Assembly (NCBI GenBank): GCA_902768125.1
Contig: CACXKA010000002.1
Location: 62,001-126,000 of the forward strand
Direction of reading: 5' to 3'
Source of the DNA: an uncultured Bacteroidales bacterium
Lineage (GTDB): Bacteria > Bacteroidota > Bacteroidia > Bacteroidales > Bacteroidaceae
Length of the DNA: 64,000 nt
Shown here: positions 26,082-34,758 of the stretch, one piece after another
Layout: every line of letters starts with the position of its first letter
How positions within the stretch are numbered: position 1 is the stretch's first letter
Notes under the pieces: generated by a model
What the model saw: the letters and a program-made list of their open reading frames with translations, nothing else
What the model was told of the DNA's origin: nothing
The model's database searches: none
Translations under genes and position numbers: made by a program

Positions 26082-29000
26082 CTACTGAGTTTTCACCATC
26101 TTCACACCGTCAACCACATACACACCCTTTGGCAGACGTTCCAAATCTTTGGCAGAGCCTGCTATCTTCTGTCCGTTCAGGTTGTAGATTCCATGAGTGG
26201 CAGGAAGCACCTTGGCTGTCTGCATATCAATGGCTGTTGCATTGCCTGCTTCTGTCATCACATTGCCACCCATTACATCACTCAGTCGGATGCTGCGAAG
26301 CTGTGCGTTGCCGATGTTGAACAGGGCATGCTTGCCAGCAGGAATGGTCTTACCGTTCATGTTGTAACCCAGGAAAAGGTAGTCTTCGTCAGTCAACCAT
26401 GCAGAAGCTTGCTCAAAGCCGTTGAGGGCTTCCAATGCAGAAGGTTCATTCTGTTCAGGAGCATTCAGCTGCACTTGCACACCTGCCAAAGCCACAGGAC
26501 TTTCCACATAGACAATACCATCTTCCACTGTGTAAGTGGCGACTGCCTCCACCCGTGCCTTAGCTCCTGCACTTGGATTGAGAATCTTCTGGATGATGCC
26601 CACAACATCGAGGATGTCAATGTGGGTATCAGTATTCATATCTGCAGCCTCGAAGATGAAAGGTTTGGGATCCATACCTGCTGCATAGTTCACGGTGGTG
26701 ATGACATCTGCCACATCCACCTCGCCTGATCCGTTAGCATCACCGAGAGTGGACGTTAATGGAGTCGCTGCCACCACGTTAGACACGTCATATTCCTGCA
26801 AGTCCGTGGACAACACCTTATACAGATAGTAATAAGTCTCACCTGGAATCACATCGTAGTCGGTGTATGCCGTGGTTTCTATATCAACGATGTCGGTATT
26901 AAGGCAAATAGTGTCAGCCTTACCAGCATCATCAATAGTGTAACGATAGATGTTGAAACCCATCGCATCTTCAAAGTCGTTGTTCTCGTTGTTCCAAGTC
27001 AGCGACACACGACCCATTCCTGCATCGGCGGCAAAACCTGTAGCCATGCTACCTGCAGCATTTATCATTACGTTGAAGCGAGTTTTTTCATAAGGGATCT
27101 CAAAGTATTCGTTATCTTCTGCTCCAAACACATAAATACGGTTCACACCATCGCTTTTAGTTTTGCCCGTAATTGTTTTGTAAGCAGTGTAAATCGTTCC
27201 TTCTTCATTCCAGCTGCCATCTTCGTTTACTCCATTCTGAGTATAAGGATCACGAACGCCAAATGAGATGTTGGGTGTCACGTTCTTGTTCATCGGGCGG
27301 TTGAAATAGACTTCAAACTTATGCTTTCCTACACCAAGCGGCGCTAAATCTTCATATTCATCTTGTGCGTCTTTTCCGTTGACACAAACTTTCCAGACTA
27401 TACCATGTGCCTCAGAAATAGGAGTCGTACGCATATTGCTTAAATCAATCTGTCCATATGTTTCAGGAGCATTACCTATCTCATAAATATAAGGACGGAC
27501 AAAACTCTCACGACTAGTACCCAAATAAGATGGGCGCTTCGACATATTTATTATCGGTGTTAAAGATTTAATACCTAACCAATATTCCTTTCCTTGATAT
27601 TTTCCTGATATAGAACAGATGTAGTAATTGTTAAAATAGTTACAATAATTCAAATTACTATAAGGAAACATCGGTGAGTATTGGTTATAATATCCGAAGA
27701 AATTGTTTACCACATTAGAAAAACGTAAATTCTCCATATCGCAGGAAGAACCTCCACTATTAATAGTTGAAACATTACAACGAATTCCATAAAAGCCTGA
27801 TGAATTGTAAAATGAAACTTCACAATCTCTCATAATTGGATTTATATGCGTTTGAGAGTAATTCTCAATTTTACAATACGAAAGGGTGTCTATAGGATTA
27901 TCATATGTACTCCATCTGAATCGGAATAAGTCGGCACTAGCAAAAGACGAATTTGGGGTTTCAGAAGAGTATTGAGTTGAATAATTGCTGCAATATGCGT
28001 CTAGATCGCTCAACATTTGCAATACGGCTGGCGTTAGATAGTTAGGGTCTGTCAATAATTCCATCTCTCCTGTCAAGTCACTTTTAAAATCCTCGATGTA
28101 ATCTTCTAATGAAAAATGTTTCCAAGGATCTTCTTCATTGATTCCGTAATAAATAGTTTGTTTTTTTGCATACATTTCGATACCTATAGTTGTCTCTGCT
28201 GTAGGCAATAATGTGAAAAGTGTTTGATCTTCATTTGTGTAAATTATAGGGGGAAATCGATAATATTCGTGTTGCCCTCTCGATTCATGCGAAATAATGC
28301 CAGCCCATAACTCACCATTATGACCCGTAAAAACAATTGGCTTTTCAGGCGTCCCTTTAGCCACCAATTGGCCAAATGAAGACAAACCCATACCTTCGGC
28401 AAATTCTAAACGGGTACCAGGTTCTATAGTCAATGTGACACCTTCGGGAATGGCAAGATTCTCATTCACGTAATAAATATGATCGGCCGTCAATGTCATA
28501 TCTTCAGTAATTAAGCCATGAATCTTCACCATATTGCTGACAATGAGTGTAAATGGACATTCATAAACAATATCCGTTTCATCGCATGTTGTCACAAGCT
28601 TCATCTTGATATGACGCCCATCTGAAACATTGTCAGCCACTTTCAGCTTCAGAGGATTCAAACTTACCCCCCTGCCATAAGCATCAAGAGTCATTCCAAA
28701 ATCTACAGTCTCTGTAAGAATCTGAACTGTATTGGGATCTTCAAACTCATCACCCATCTCAAGATGCATCTTTATATTCGAAGCCGCACCGAATGTTGTT
28801 CGGATGACAGGATATATGGAGACCGTTTCTCCAGCATCAATCTCTCCATCATCACTATAATCGTCCTCTGTTACTTGGGACATTTCTTTACGTTCACGAT
28901 ATTGTAACTTCATAAGATCAAGTTCTGCAGGTCGAATAGTTACTGCATATGCCTGAGCGATATTATTGGTATGCAATAAATCTCCCCACAAAATTTCTTG

Positions 29001-30380
29001 GGTATCATATTCCTTAACCATTTTCAGAGCTGAGATTGCACCTGCCACCAAAGGGGTTGCCATAGAAGTACCATTCAGCACATTGTATTTTCCTCCTGGG
29101 ATTGTACTGAGCATATCACATCCAGGGGCTTGTAGCTCATAATTGAAGCCATCGGGGTCTTGAAACGTTGTATAGGAAGAATAGGTTTTCCCATCATCAT
29201 CATAATTGCTAAATCCAGCCCGCTTTCCATTTTGATTGGTAGCCTGTACTCCTAAAACAAAGGAATATGCAGCAGGAAATGTGGGAGCAGCGGGATGGTC
29301 ATAATGTGTTATGTTAACACATTTTCCATCATTACCAGCAGCAGCCACAATAACAGCCGTTTGATAAGCTTTTTCCAAAGCCTGACGTAATGCTCTGCTA
29401 TTTGCATACGTACCTAATGAGAAGTTCAAAATTGTTGCTCCATTTGTTATTGCATAATCAATACCTTTAACGATGGTAGCCACGTCACCACTTCCATCAC
29501 TCTGCAAAACAGATATAGGCATAATTAAAGCTTTGGGGTTTGCTCCAACAATGCCAATCCCATTATTGGAAGCAGCTGCAATACCTGCCACATGAGTTCC
29601 ATGCATATTGTAGTCACGCACATTGGGGGTATTGTTGATAAAGTCCCAACCATGCACATCATTCTTGAATCCGTTTCCATCATTATCGTATCCATCCTCC
29701 CCATTTGCCTCCTTTTGATTCGTCCAAAGATTTTCAACAAGGTCTGGATGGGTCATATCAACACCTGTATCAAGAATCGCAATAATTGGACGAGTTTTGT
29801 TGATTATCGGTTTGTTCCACAGCTCTTTTACTCCATAGGCATCCAAATACCATTGGCTCCCCACATACGGATTACCTGCAAAGTTGGCATTTAGCGTCAC
29901 ATCTTCAAGTGCATAGAGTTTGTAGTTTGGTTCTGCAAACTCCACCTCTTCGAGGTTTTGGAGTTCTTCCACCAGTTGCATCGTTTCTCCAACATGCTCT
30001 TCAGAGAGTTTCACACAATAAAGTTGGGAGAGATCTTTCTCTTCAACAACAGAACCATTAAATGCTTGTGCCTTGCGTATAGTACGTTGGGGATTCTCAT
30101 TCGGAAGCAATTGCTCTATTTCCTCCACACCATACTTTTGGAGAACTTCGGCTAAAGCATCATCATTGGCAGCAGCATAACGTTTGCCACTCCGTCTTAC
30201 CTGCACAGTCTGTTGGTCACTAAACTTCACCAACACCTGACCATTGACATAATCATACTGGGATGCTCGTGCATCAATCTTGTTCACTTCATCCTCGTTG
30301 TCGTTGCTGACTTGCGAGAATGTTGGTGTACTCACCAATAAAGAAACAGCGGCACACAAAATTGATAAAATCTTTTTCAT
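26082..30380 (-). CDS. Subtilisin-like serine protease with FN3, dockerin and T9SS-like C-terminus
   Basis: A 1432-residue secreted S8 protease. The signal peptide covers about 1-22, a propeptide about 40-155, and the catalytic domain about 165-480 with triad Asp204 (AILDTGVD), His260 (MHGTHVAG) and Ser439 (NGTSMATP), plus oxyanion Asn350. A large beta-rich middle (about 620-1100) is of unknown fold and AT-rich. An FN3-like domain (about 1117-1207) leads to a type I dockerin (about 1213-1268) with two calcium loops, GDANGSGEVDVAD and DMNTDTHIDILD. A second beta domain and a C-terminal segment (GIYNLNGQKI, KGVYVVDG) typical of Prevotella surface proteins follow. It lies 23 nt upstream of the MBG gene, probably co-transcribed, behind a structured leader. 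Confidence 0.9.
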   Translation of the reverse strand: MKKILSILCAAVSLLVSTPTFSQVSNDNEDEVNKIDARASQYDYVNGQVLVKFSDQQTVQVRRSGKRYAAANDDALAEVLQKYGVEEIEQLLPNENPQRTIRKAQAFNGSVVEEKDLSQLYCVKLSEEHVGETMQLVEELQNLEEVEFAEPNYKLYALEDVTLNANFAGNPYVGSQWYLDAYGVKELWNKPIINKTRPIIAILDTGVDMTHPDLVENLWTNQKEANGEDGYDNDGNGFKNDVHGWDFINNTPNVRDYNMHGTHVAGIAAASNNGIGIVGANPKALIMPISVLQSDGSGDVATIVKGIDYAITNGATILNFSLGTYANSRALRQALEKAYQTAVIVAAAGNDGKCVNITHYDHPAAPTFPAAYSFVLGVQATNQNGKRAGFSNYDDDGKTYSSYTTFQDPDGFNYELQAPGCDMLSTIPGGKYNVLNGTSMATPLVAGAISALKMVKEYDTQEILWGDLLHTNNIAQAYAVTIRPAELDLMKLQYRERKEMSQVTEDDYSDDGEIDAGETVSIYPVIRTTFGAASNIKMHLEMGDEFEDPNTVQILTETVDFGMTLDAYGRGVSLNPLKLKVADNVSDGRHIKMKLVTTCDETDIVYECPFTLIVSNMVKIHGLITEDMTLTADHIYYVNENLAIPEGVTLTIEPGTRLEFAEGMGLSSFGQLVAKGTPEKPIVFTGHNGELWAGIISHESRGQHEYYRFPPIIYTNEDQTLFTLLPTAETTIGIEMYAKKQTIYYGINEEDPWKHFSLEDYIEDFKSDLTGEMELLTDPNYLTPAVLQMLSDLDAYCSNYSTQYSSETPNSSFASADLFRFRWSTYDNPIDTLSYCKIENYSQTHINPIMRDCEVSFYNSSGFYGIRCNVSTINSGGSSCDMENLRFSNVVNNFFGYYNQYSPMFPYSNLNYCNYFNNYYICSISGKYQGKEYWLGIKSLTPIINMSKRPSYLGTSRESFVRPYIYEIGNAPETYGQIDLSNMRTTPISEAHGIVWKVCVNGKDAQDEYEDLAPLGVGKHKFEVYFNRPMNKNVTPNISFGVRDPYTQNGVNEDGSWNEEGTIYTAYKTITGKTKSDGVNRIYVFGAEDNEYFEIPYEKTRFNVMINAAGSMATGFAADAGMGRVSLTWNNENNDFEDAMGFNIYRYTIDDAGKADTICLNTDIVDIETTAYTDYDVIPGETYYYLYKVLSTDLQEYDVSNVVAATPLTSTLGDANGSGEVDVADVITTVNYAAGMDPKPFIFEAADMNTDTHIDILDVVGIIQKILNPSAGAKARVEAVATYTVEDGIVYVESPVALAGVQVQLNAPEQNEPSALEALNGFEQASAWLTDEDYLFLGYNMNGKTIPAGKHALFNIGNAQLRSIRLSDVMGGNVMTEAGNATAIDMQTAKVLPATHGIYNLNGQKIAGSAKDLERLPKGVYVVDGVKMVKTQ

Positions 30381-30404
30381 AGTCGTCTCTGTATTAAATT
30401 AGTA

Positions 30405-30745
30405 TAGATTGTTCGGAGAATAAGGCACAAAAGAAAGGTGTGAACCTTTACCTTATTCTCTGTCAGAAGGTACTGGACGAACCTGTAATATAAAGAATCG
30501 ATGTAAGCCCACACCTTCGATGTATATGCGTACAGTGTGAACTGCTTACATGATACAATCGAAGGATAGCGGTTTTTACTTCTTTCCTATATTACTCGAT
30601 TCCGAGTTAGTTTCCTTTGTCGTGAGAAGTGTCCAGTTTCTCTGACAGGAAATAAGCGTACACGCTTCCTAATATGTCTTGCAACCCGAAGGCTGCTTTC
30701 TGCCGATAGCAACTCCGAAAAGCGGTATTCAGCAGAATCTCGGTT
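30405..30745 (-). ncRNA. Candidate structured leader RNA or free-standing RNA
   Basis: About 340 nt packed with inverted repeats. Arms (plus coordinates): 30679-30686/30742-30749 (TTGCAACC), with inner CTGCT 30693-30697/AGCAG 30731-30735. A long hairpin has TTTCCT 30611-30616/AGGAAA 30647-30652, with GTC/GAC and GAGAA/TTCTC inside. Others are AAGCG 30654-30658/CGCTT 30663-30667, CTCG 30595-30598/CGAG 30603-30606, and GAATAAGG 30418-30425/CCTTATTC 30451-30458 enclosing AAAGGT/ACCTTT. An interleaved pair at 30501-30565 forms a pseudoknot. A promoter-like TTTG-N20-TTAATTTG starts it. Either a long 5' leader of the protease gene or an independent RNA; no known family recognised. Confidence 0.6.
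30501..30565 (-). other. Pseudoknot-forming interleaved inverted repeats
   Basis: ATGTAAGC (30501-30508) pairs with GCTTACAT (30544-30551), while CCTTCGAT (30514-30521) pairs with ATCGAAGG (30558-30565). The order A-B-A'-B' is the H-type pseudoknot topology. CACAC/GTGTG (30510-30514/30535-30539) is an alternative inner pairing that shares one base with the second helix. Confidence 0.75.
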
Positions 30746-30746
30746 G

Positions 30747-30778
30747 CAAATTAAGTGAAAATATGTGAAATCTCCAAA
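30747..30778 (-). promoter_or_regulatory. Promoter-like element upstream of the structured RNA
   Basis: Minus strand: TTTG (30775-30778), 20-nt spacer, TTAATTTG (30747-30754), one mismatch from TAnnTTTG. Transcription would start about 30740, at the first stem of the structured region. Confidence 0.5.
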
Positions 30779-31040
30779 CTTTTCCAAAACTTTTTTTTCA
30801 ATAAGGCTCGCTTATTCATCAGCAGAGGCGGGTTATTGGGAAATAAGCTTAACCAACCGCGATAAGATTTATGTTTGTTGTTGGAGCCACCTATATATAT
30901 AATGGCTCCAACAACAAACGAGAATCGCCAACAAACATCATCCCAAACAAACAAATCAAAAACGAGTGGATTTTTGTTGGAGTGCGGTGGAAAAATTGTT
31001 GGAGCGTGCTGCAACAAATTCTACAGCACAGTTGAAAAAA
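30750..31040. other. Non-coding, repeat-rich part of the 30.4-31.2 kb intergenic region
   Basis: No convincing gene. It holds the promoter-like element at 30747, a small hairpin (AATAAG/CTTATT, 30800-30816), the 17-bp inverted repeat, repeated TTGTTGGAG motifs, and GTGCTG/CAGCAC arms (about 31006-31029). Frames across it are short and biased, and look like translations of non-coding DNA. The stretch 31067-31200, between the glmM terminator and the glmM stop, has no clear feature. Confidence 0.6.
30873..30919. repeat. Perfect 17-bp inverted repeat
   Basis: Arms GTTTGTTGTTGGAGCCA (30873-30889) and its exact complement (30903-30919) flank a 13-nt AT-rich loop with TATATATAT. The core TTGTTGGAG recurs twice downstream as direct repeats (about 30974 and 30996). 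Confidence 0.9.
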
Positions 31041-31066
31041 AAGCAAGCGGACTCCTCCGCTTGCTT
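31041..31066 (-). terminator. Terminator of the flotillin-glmM operon
   Basis: Perfect 11-bp GC-rich stem AAGCAAGCGGA/TCCGCTTGCTT, loop CTCC; the minus strand continues into eight T. It lies 135 nt beyond the glmM stop, leaving a substantial 3' UTR. Confidence 0.92.
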
Positions 31067-31200
31067 TATAAAGATTATATGTTCGTTTGTTTACTTCATG
31101 GAATACACCTTTCCACCGACTTTCGTAGACAAATATAGTTCGGCAGCATTCTTCGCCTCCTATATTCGTACTCCAGTCCCCCGTGGTGTTGTATAACATA

Positions 31201-32610
31201 CTAAATGTTTTGCAACACCACGTCCATGATCTGCTTGCCGATTTCGTCGGCAGCTTCCATCGTGGAGGCTTCGGAATAGACACGGATGATGGGTTCGGTG
31301 TTGGACTTGCGGAGATGCACCCACTTGTCTGGGAAGTCAATCTTCACACCATCGATGTCGTTCACTTCCACACCTTCCTGTCCTGTGTACATCGCCTTGA
31401 CTTTGGCAAGGATGGCATCCACATCGGTGGAGGCATCGAGGTCAATGCGGTTCTTGGCGATGGCATAGTTTGGGTAGGTGGCACGAAGCTGGCTGACGGT
31501 CAGTCCGGGCTTTGCCTCGCGTTCGTGTGCCAGATGGCTGAGGAAGAGGGCGATGCCTACGAGGGCATCACGACCATAGTGAGCGGCTGGGTAGATGACG
31601 CCACCATTGCCTTCACCACCAATGACGGTGTTGGTCTCCTTCATCTTGGTCACCACGTTCACTTCACCTACTGCTGCTGCATTATACTGCATTCCATACT
31701 TGCGTGTGACATCGCGAAGGGCACGGGTGGAGGAGAGGTTGCTCACTGTGTTGCCTGGTGTGTGCTTGAGGATATAATCTGCCACTGTGACGAGCGTGTA
31801 TTCTTCACCATACATCTTTCCGTCTTCACAAATGAAGGCGAGACGGTCCACGTCGGGGTCAACCACGAAGCCTACGTCGTTGCCGCCCTTTGCCATGAGT
31901 CCCATGATGTCGGAGAGGTTCTTCTCCAATGGCTCAGGATTGTGCTGGAAGTCGCCCGTAGGCTCTGCATAGAGTGGGGTGACGTGTTCCACACCCAATG
32001 CCTTGAAGAGTTTGGGCAGGATGACACCACCAACAGAGTTGATGCTATCGAATGCCACACGGAAGTTCTGCTTCTTGATGGCTGGCACATCCACGAGGTC
32101 AAGCCCCAGCACCATATCAATGTGCTTCTGGTCGTAGGAGTTGTCCTCGATGTACTTGCCGAGCCCATCTACATCTGCGTAGTCGAAATCTTCTGCTTCA
32201 GCAATCTTGAGTACCTCGTTGCCCTCAACGGCATTGAGGAACTCGCCTTTCTCGTTCAGAAGCTTGAGGGCGTTCCAATGACGGGGATTGTGACTGGCTG
32301 TGATGATGATACCACCACAGGCACCTTCCATCGTGACTGCAATCTCTGTCGTGGGAGTGGAAGCAAGTCCGATGTTCACTACATCGAAGCCCATACCCAT
32401 CAGGGTGCCACACACCACATTCTTGACCATCTCGCCAGAGATGCGGGCATCGCGACCCACCACAATCTTGTTGCTCTCAATCTTGGTGGTGCGACGAATC
32501 AGTGTTGCGTATGCGCTTGTGAATTTCACAATATCGAGGGGATTCAAGCCCTCACCGGCACGTCCGCCAATCGTTCCGCGGATGCCTGAAATAGATTTAA
32601 TCAAACTCAT
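31201..32610 (-). CDS. glmM: Phosphoglucosamine mutase
   Basis: Alpha-D-phosphohexomutase of 469 residues, converting glucosamine-6-P to glucosamine-1-P for peptidoglycan and LPS. The phosphoserine loop is TASHNP (Ser106), the metal loop DPDVDRLAF, and the sugar loop GGEGNGG. The last differs from the GE(x)SGH of proteobacterial GlmM and is closer to the archaeal/Bacteroidetes type. The N-terminal LIKSISGIRGTIGG is canonical. Phosphomannomutase activity cannot be excluded. It is the last gene of a four-gene operon, 15 nt after the DUF4827 gene. Confidence 0.88.
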   Translation of the reverse strand: MSLIKSISGIRGTIGGRAGEGLNPLDIVKFTSAYATLIRRTTKIESNKIVVGRDARISGEMVKNVVCGTLMGMGFDVVNIGLASTPTTEIAVTMEGACGGIIITASHNPRHWNALKLLNEKGEFLNAVEGNEVLKIAEAEDFDYADVDGLGKYIEDNSYDQKHIDMVLGLDLVDVPAIKKQNFRVAFDSINSVGGVILPKLFKALGVEHVTPLYAEPTGDFQHNPEPLEKNLSDIMGLMAKGGNDVGFVVDPDVDRLAFICEDGKMYGEEYTLVTVADYILKHTPGNTVSNLSSTRALRDVTRKYGMQYNAAAVGEVNVVTKMKETNTVIGGEGNGGVIYPAAHYGRDALVGIALFLSHLAHEREAKPGLTVSQLRATYPNYAIAKNRIDLDASTDVDAILAKVKAMYTGQEGVEVNDIDGVKIDFPDKWVHLRKSNTEPIIRVYSEASTMEAADEIGKQIMDVVLQNI

Positions 32611-32625
32611 ATCGTATATATTGGT

Positions 32626-33309
32626 TTAATAATTTGGCGGAATCATGTAAGTGATTTCGTAGTAGAAGGGCTGCACTTTACCAGAGGCGTTGCTGGTGCC
32701 TGAAGAGTGTGGCACGATAATACGTATTTTGGCTTCCTCACCATCCGTCTTGGTCAGTCGGATGAAATCCAGCGGCTTGAGCCATCCCTGGGGCACGACA
32801 GAACCATAGGCATCTTTCATGGTGCCAATGGTGAAGGACGCTGTGTAGCTGCGGCTGTAGTGGTCGTAGGTGCACATCATTTCATCAATCTTATTGGTCA
32901 TGTCCTTGTAAATGGACAAGTTGGTGTTGGTAGTGTCGCCTCCCATGATGTCATATTCGAGGAACTTGCAGAGAATAGGGCGGGTGACGGTAGTGTCTTT
33001 CCGTGCCTTTGCCAGTTCCACCATCGTAGGACCGTCTCCCTTGCGAACGATCTGCAGGTAAATACCATCATTGCTGAAACGGACGAATTCATTCTTGGAA
33101 ACGTCAGTCGTGCTGTCTTGGGCATAGAACTGCTCCTCCGTGATGGGGTTGATCTTGCCCACGAAGTCATTATCCTGAAGGAACTGACCGATGGCACGTT
33201 CCTCTTTCTTTTTCTTCTCAGCATAAGTCTCACCATCACTACAGCTGATGGTAAATATGGAAGTGCTCACGACGCACGTCGCGAGCACTAAATAGAGTAA
33301 TTTCTTCAC
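32626..33309 (-). CDS. DUF4827-type lipoprotein (FKBP-like)
   Basis: A 227-residue lipoprotein with signal peptide MKKLLYLVLATCVV and a lipobox ending in Cys23 (TISC). The mature part has DGIYLQIVRKGDG and a C-terminal GSVVPQGWLKPLDFIRLT, reminiscent of the FKBP peptidyl-prolyl isomerase layout, but I see no basis to claim catalysis. The family is Bacteroidetes-specific and, from memory, commonly adjacent to glmM. It is 3 nt downstream of the flotillin gene. Confidence 0.82.
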   Translation of the reverse strand: MKKLLYLVLATCVVSTSIFTISCSDGETYAEKKKKEERAIGQFLQDNDFVGKINPITEEQFYAQDSTTDVSKNEFVRFSNDGIYLQIVRKGDGPTMVELAKARKDTTVTRPILCKFLEYDIMGGDTTNTNLSIYKDMTNKIDEMMCTYDHYSRSYTASFTIGTMKDAYGSVVPQGWLKPLDFIRLTKTDGEEAKIRIIVPHSSGTSNASGKVQPFYYEITYMIPPNY

Positions 33310-33312
33310 TGA

Positions 33313-34728
33313 TTATTTATTCTTTTTATCATTCTTTACGGGTTCAAACTCTTCTTCCTCCTCGGCAATAGGTTCCACATCTGCCACCGCTGGAGCCTCT
33401 TTCTTCTTTGCCAGATATTCTGGTAGGGAAAGACCTGCCTGGTCAAAGAGTTCGTGGAGTGGGGGAACGCTCTTCATCAAGCCGCTAAGGAAATTGGCTG
33501 TGCTGCCCTTTCCGTCGGCAGAATTGCCTGAATCCCAAACGGTAACGTGGTCGATGTTGATACCCTTGATAGCTTCCACTTGTGTCTTGACGAGTTCTGG
33601 CAACTTCTCGAGCAAGAGGAGCATATATGCCTTGTTGGCATCGCCTCCAGCTGCCTGAACCATCTTGTCGTAACCTGATGCCTGACGACTCAGAATCTCG
33701 AAGAGACCCCTTGCCTCAGCTTCCATCTTCGCGTAAGCTGCATCAGCTTCACCCTTTGCATTCACGCGGATCTTCTCTGCCTCAGCCTCTGCCTCGATAA
33801 TCTTACGTTTCTTTTCAATCTCTTGGCTGACGAGCACGTTGGCACTCTGAGTGGCGCGTTCACGATCGGCACGGGCTTCCTCGGCTTTCTGCTCTGCTGA
33901 ATAAGCCTCTTCAAGTGCCTTAGCTGCTGCCACCTTCTCAGCTGCAATTGCCTTGCGCTGTGCCTCTGCCTCGCGTTCACGACGATCAGCATCGGAGTTG
34001 GCAATCTGTACCTTTGCCTCATTCTCACCTTGCACAGCCATTGCATTGGCTTCAGCAGTACGGATACGAGTCTCTCGGTTGGCTTCAGCCTTACCGATTT
34101 CACCAAACTTCTCCTGTTCAGCCACACGCACCTTTGCCTCGTTGATGGCCTTGGCTGCAGCTTCCTGACCCAATGCCTCGATATAACCGCTCTCGTCATT
34201 GATGTCGGTCACGTTCACGTTGATGAGGCGAAGACCAATCTTCTTCAATTCCACCTCGACGTTGCTGGAGATAGCTTCCAAGAATTTGTCACGGTCGGAG
34301 TTCAATTCCTCAATACTCATCGTGGCAATCACCAGACGCAACTGACCGAAGAGGATATCTCGTGCCAGTTCCTGAATCTGACCAGCTGTGAGACCCAACA
34401 GACGCTCAGCTGCAGCCGTCATGCTCTCTGCGTCGGTAGAGATACCCACTGTGAATCGACAAGGCACGTCCACGCGGATGTTCTGGCGTGACAGTGCATT
34501 GGTCAAGTTGGCATCAATGCTGATGGGGGTCAGGCTCAAGTAAGCATAGTCCTGAATGATAGGCCATACGAAAGTACCACCGCCATGCACACACTTGGCG
34601 CTGCCTCGGTTGCCTGTGGTTCCATAAACTACCAGAATCTTGTCAGATGGACATCTTCTGTAACGATTGATGATGGAGATGAGAAGCACGATGGCTACCA
34701 CCACTGCTACAATAATAAGATAGGTCAT
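33313..34728 (-). CDS. Flotillin-like SPFH-domain protein
   Basis: A 471-residue membrane scaffold. One N-terminal helix (2-20, IIVAVVVAIVLLISI) is followed by an SPFH/band-7 domain (about 28-215, with CVHGGGTFVWPIIQD). A long Ala/Glu/Lys/Arg-rich coiled coil (about 215-340, several AEAE and KAEEARA segments) precedes a C-terminal region with LLEKLPELVKTQVEAIKGI. The tail is acidic then basic (EEEEEFEPVKNDKKNK). Flotillins organise membrane microdomains. The NfeD-like partner is encoded just upstream, the usual bacterial pairing. Confidence 0.92.
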   Translation of the reverse strand: MTYLIIVAVVVAIVLLISIINRYRRCPSDKILVVYGTTGNRGSAKCVHGGGTFVWPIIQDYAYLSLTPISIDANLTNALSRQNIRVDVPCRFTVGISTDAESMTAAAERLLGLTAGQIQELARDILFGQLRLVIATMSIEELNSDRDKFLEAISSNVEVELKKIGLRLINVNVTDINDESGYIEALGQEAAAKAINEAKVRVAEQEKFGEIGKAEANRETRIRTAEANAMAVQGENEAKVQIANSDADRREREAEAQRKAIAAEKVAAAKALEEAYSAEQKAEEARADRERATQSANVLVSQEIEKKRKIIEAEAEAEKIRVNAKGEADAAYAKMEAEARGLFEILSRQASGYDKMVQAAGGDANKAYMLLLLEKLPELVKTQVEAIKGINIDHVTVWDSGNSADGKGSTANFLSGLMKSVPPLHELFDQAGLSLPEYLAKKKEAPAVADVEPIAEEEEEFEPVKNDKKNK

Positions 34729-34758
34729 GATATTTACTATTTAACGATTTACGATTCA

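Noticed and set aside
30405..30750. Structured region considered as 6S RNA, tmRNA, SRP RNA or RNase P RNA
   Set aside because: None of the conserved sequence signatures of these RNAs are visible, for example no tRNA-like end, no RNase P P4 motif and no SRP GGAA-type apical loop in context.
30587..30787. 66-codon Arg-rich minus-strand frame
   Set aside because: It lies across the inverted-repeat cluster and its own promoter; pairing constraints explain the sequence better than coding. Kept only as part of the RNA candidate.
31067..31200. Possible small RNA or gene downstream of glmM
   Set aside because: The stretch is simply the glmM 3' UTR up to its terminator; no separate promoter or convincing frame was found.
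30891..31340. Minus-strand frame of 149 codons between the protease and glmM
   Set aside because: It overlaps the glmM 3' end by 140 nt, runs through the glmM terminator hairpin, and is rich in Cys, Arg and Trp with no family resemblance.
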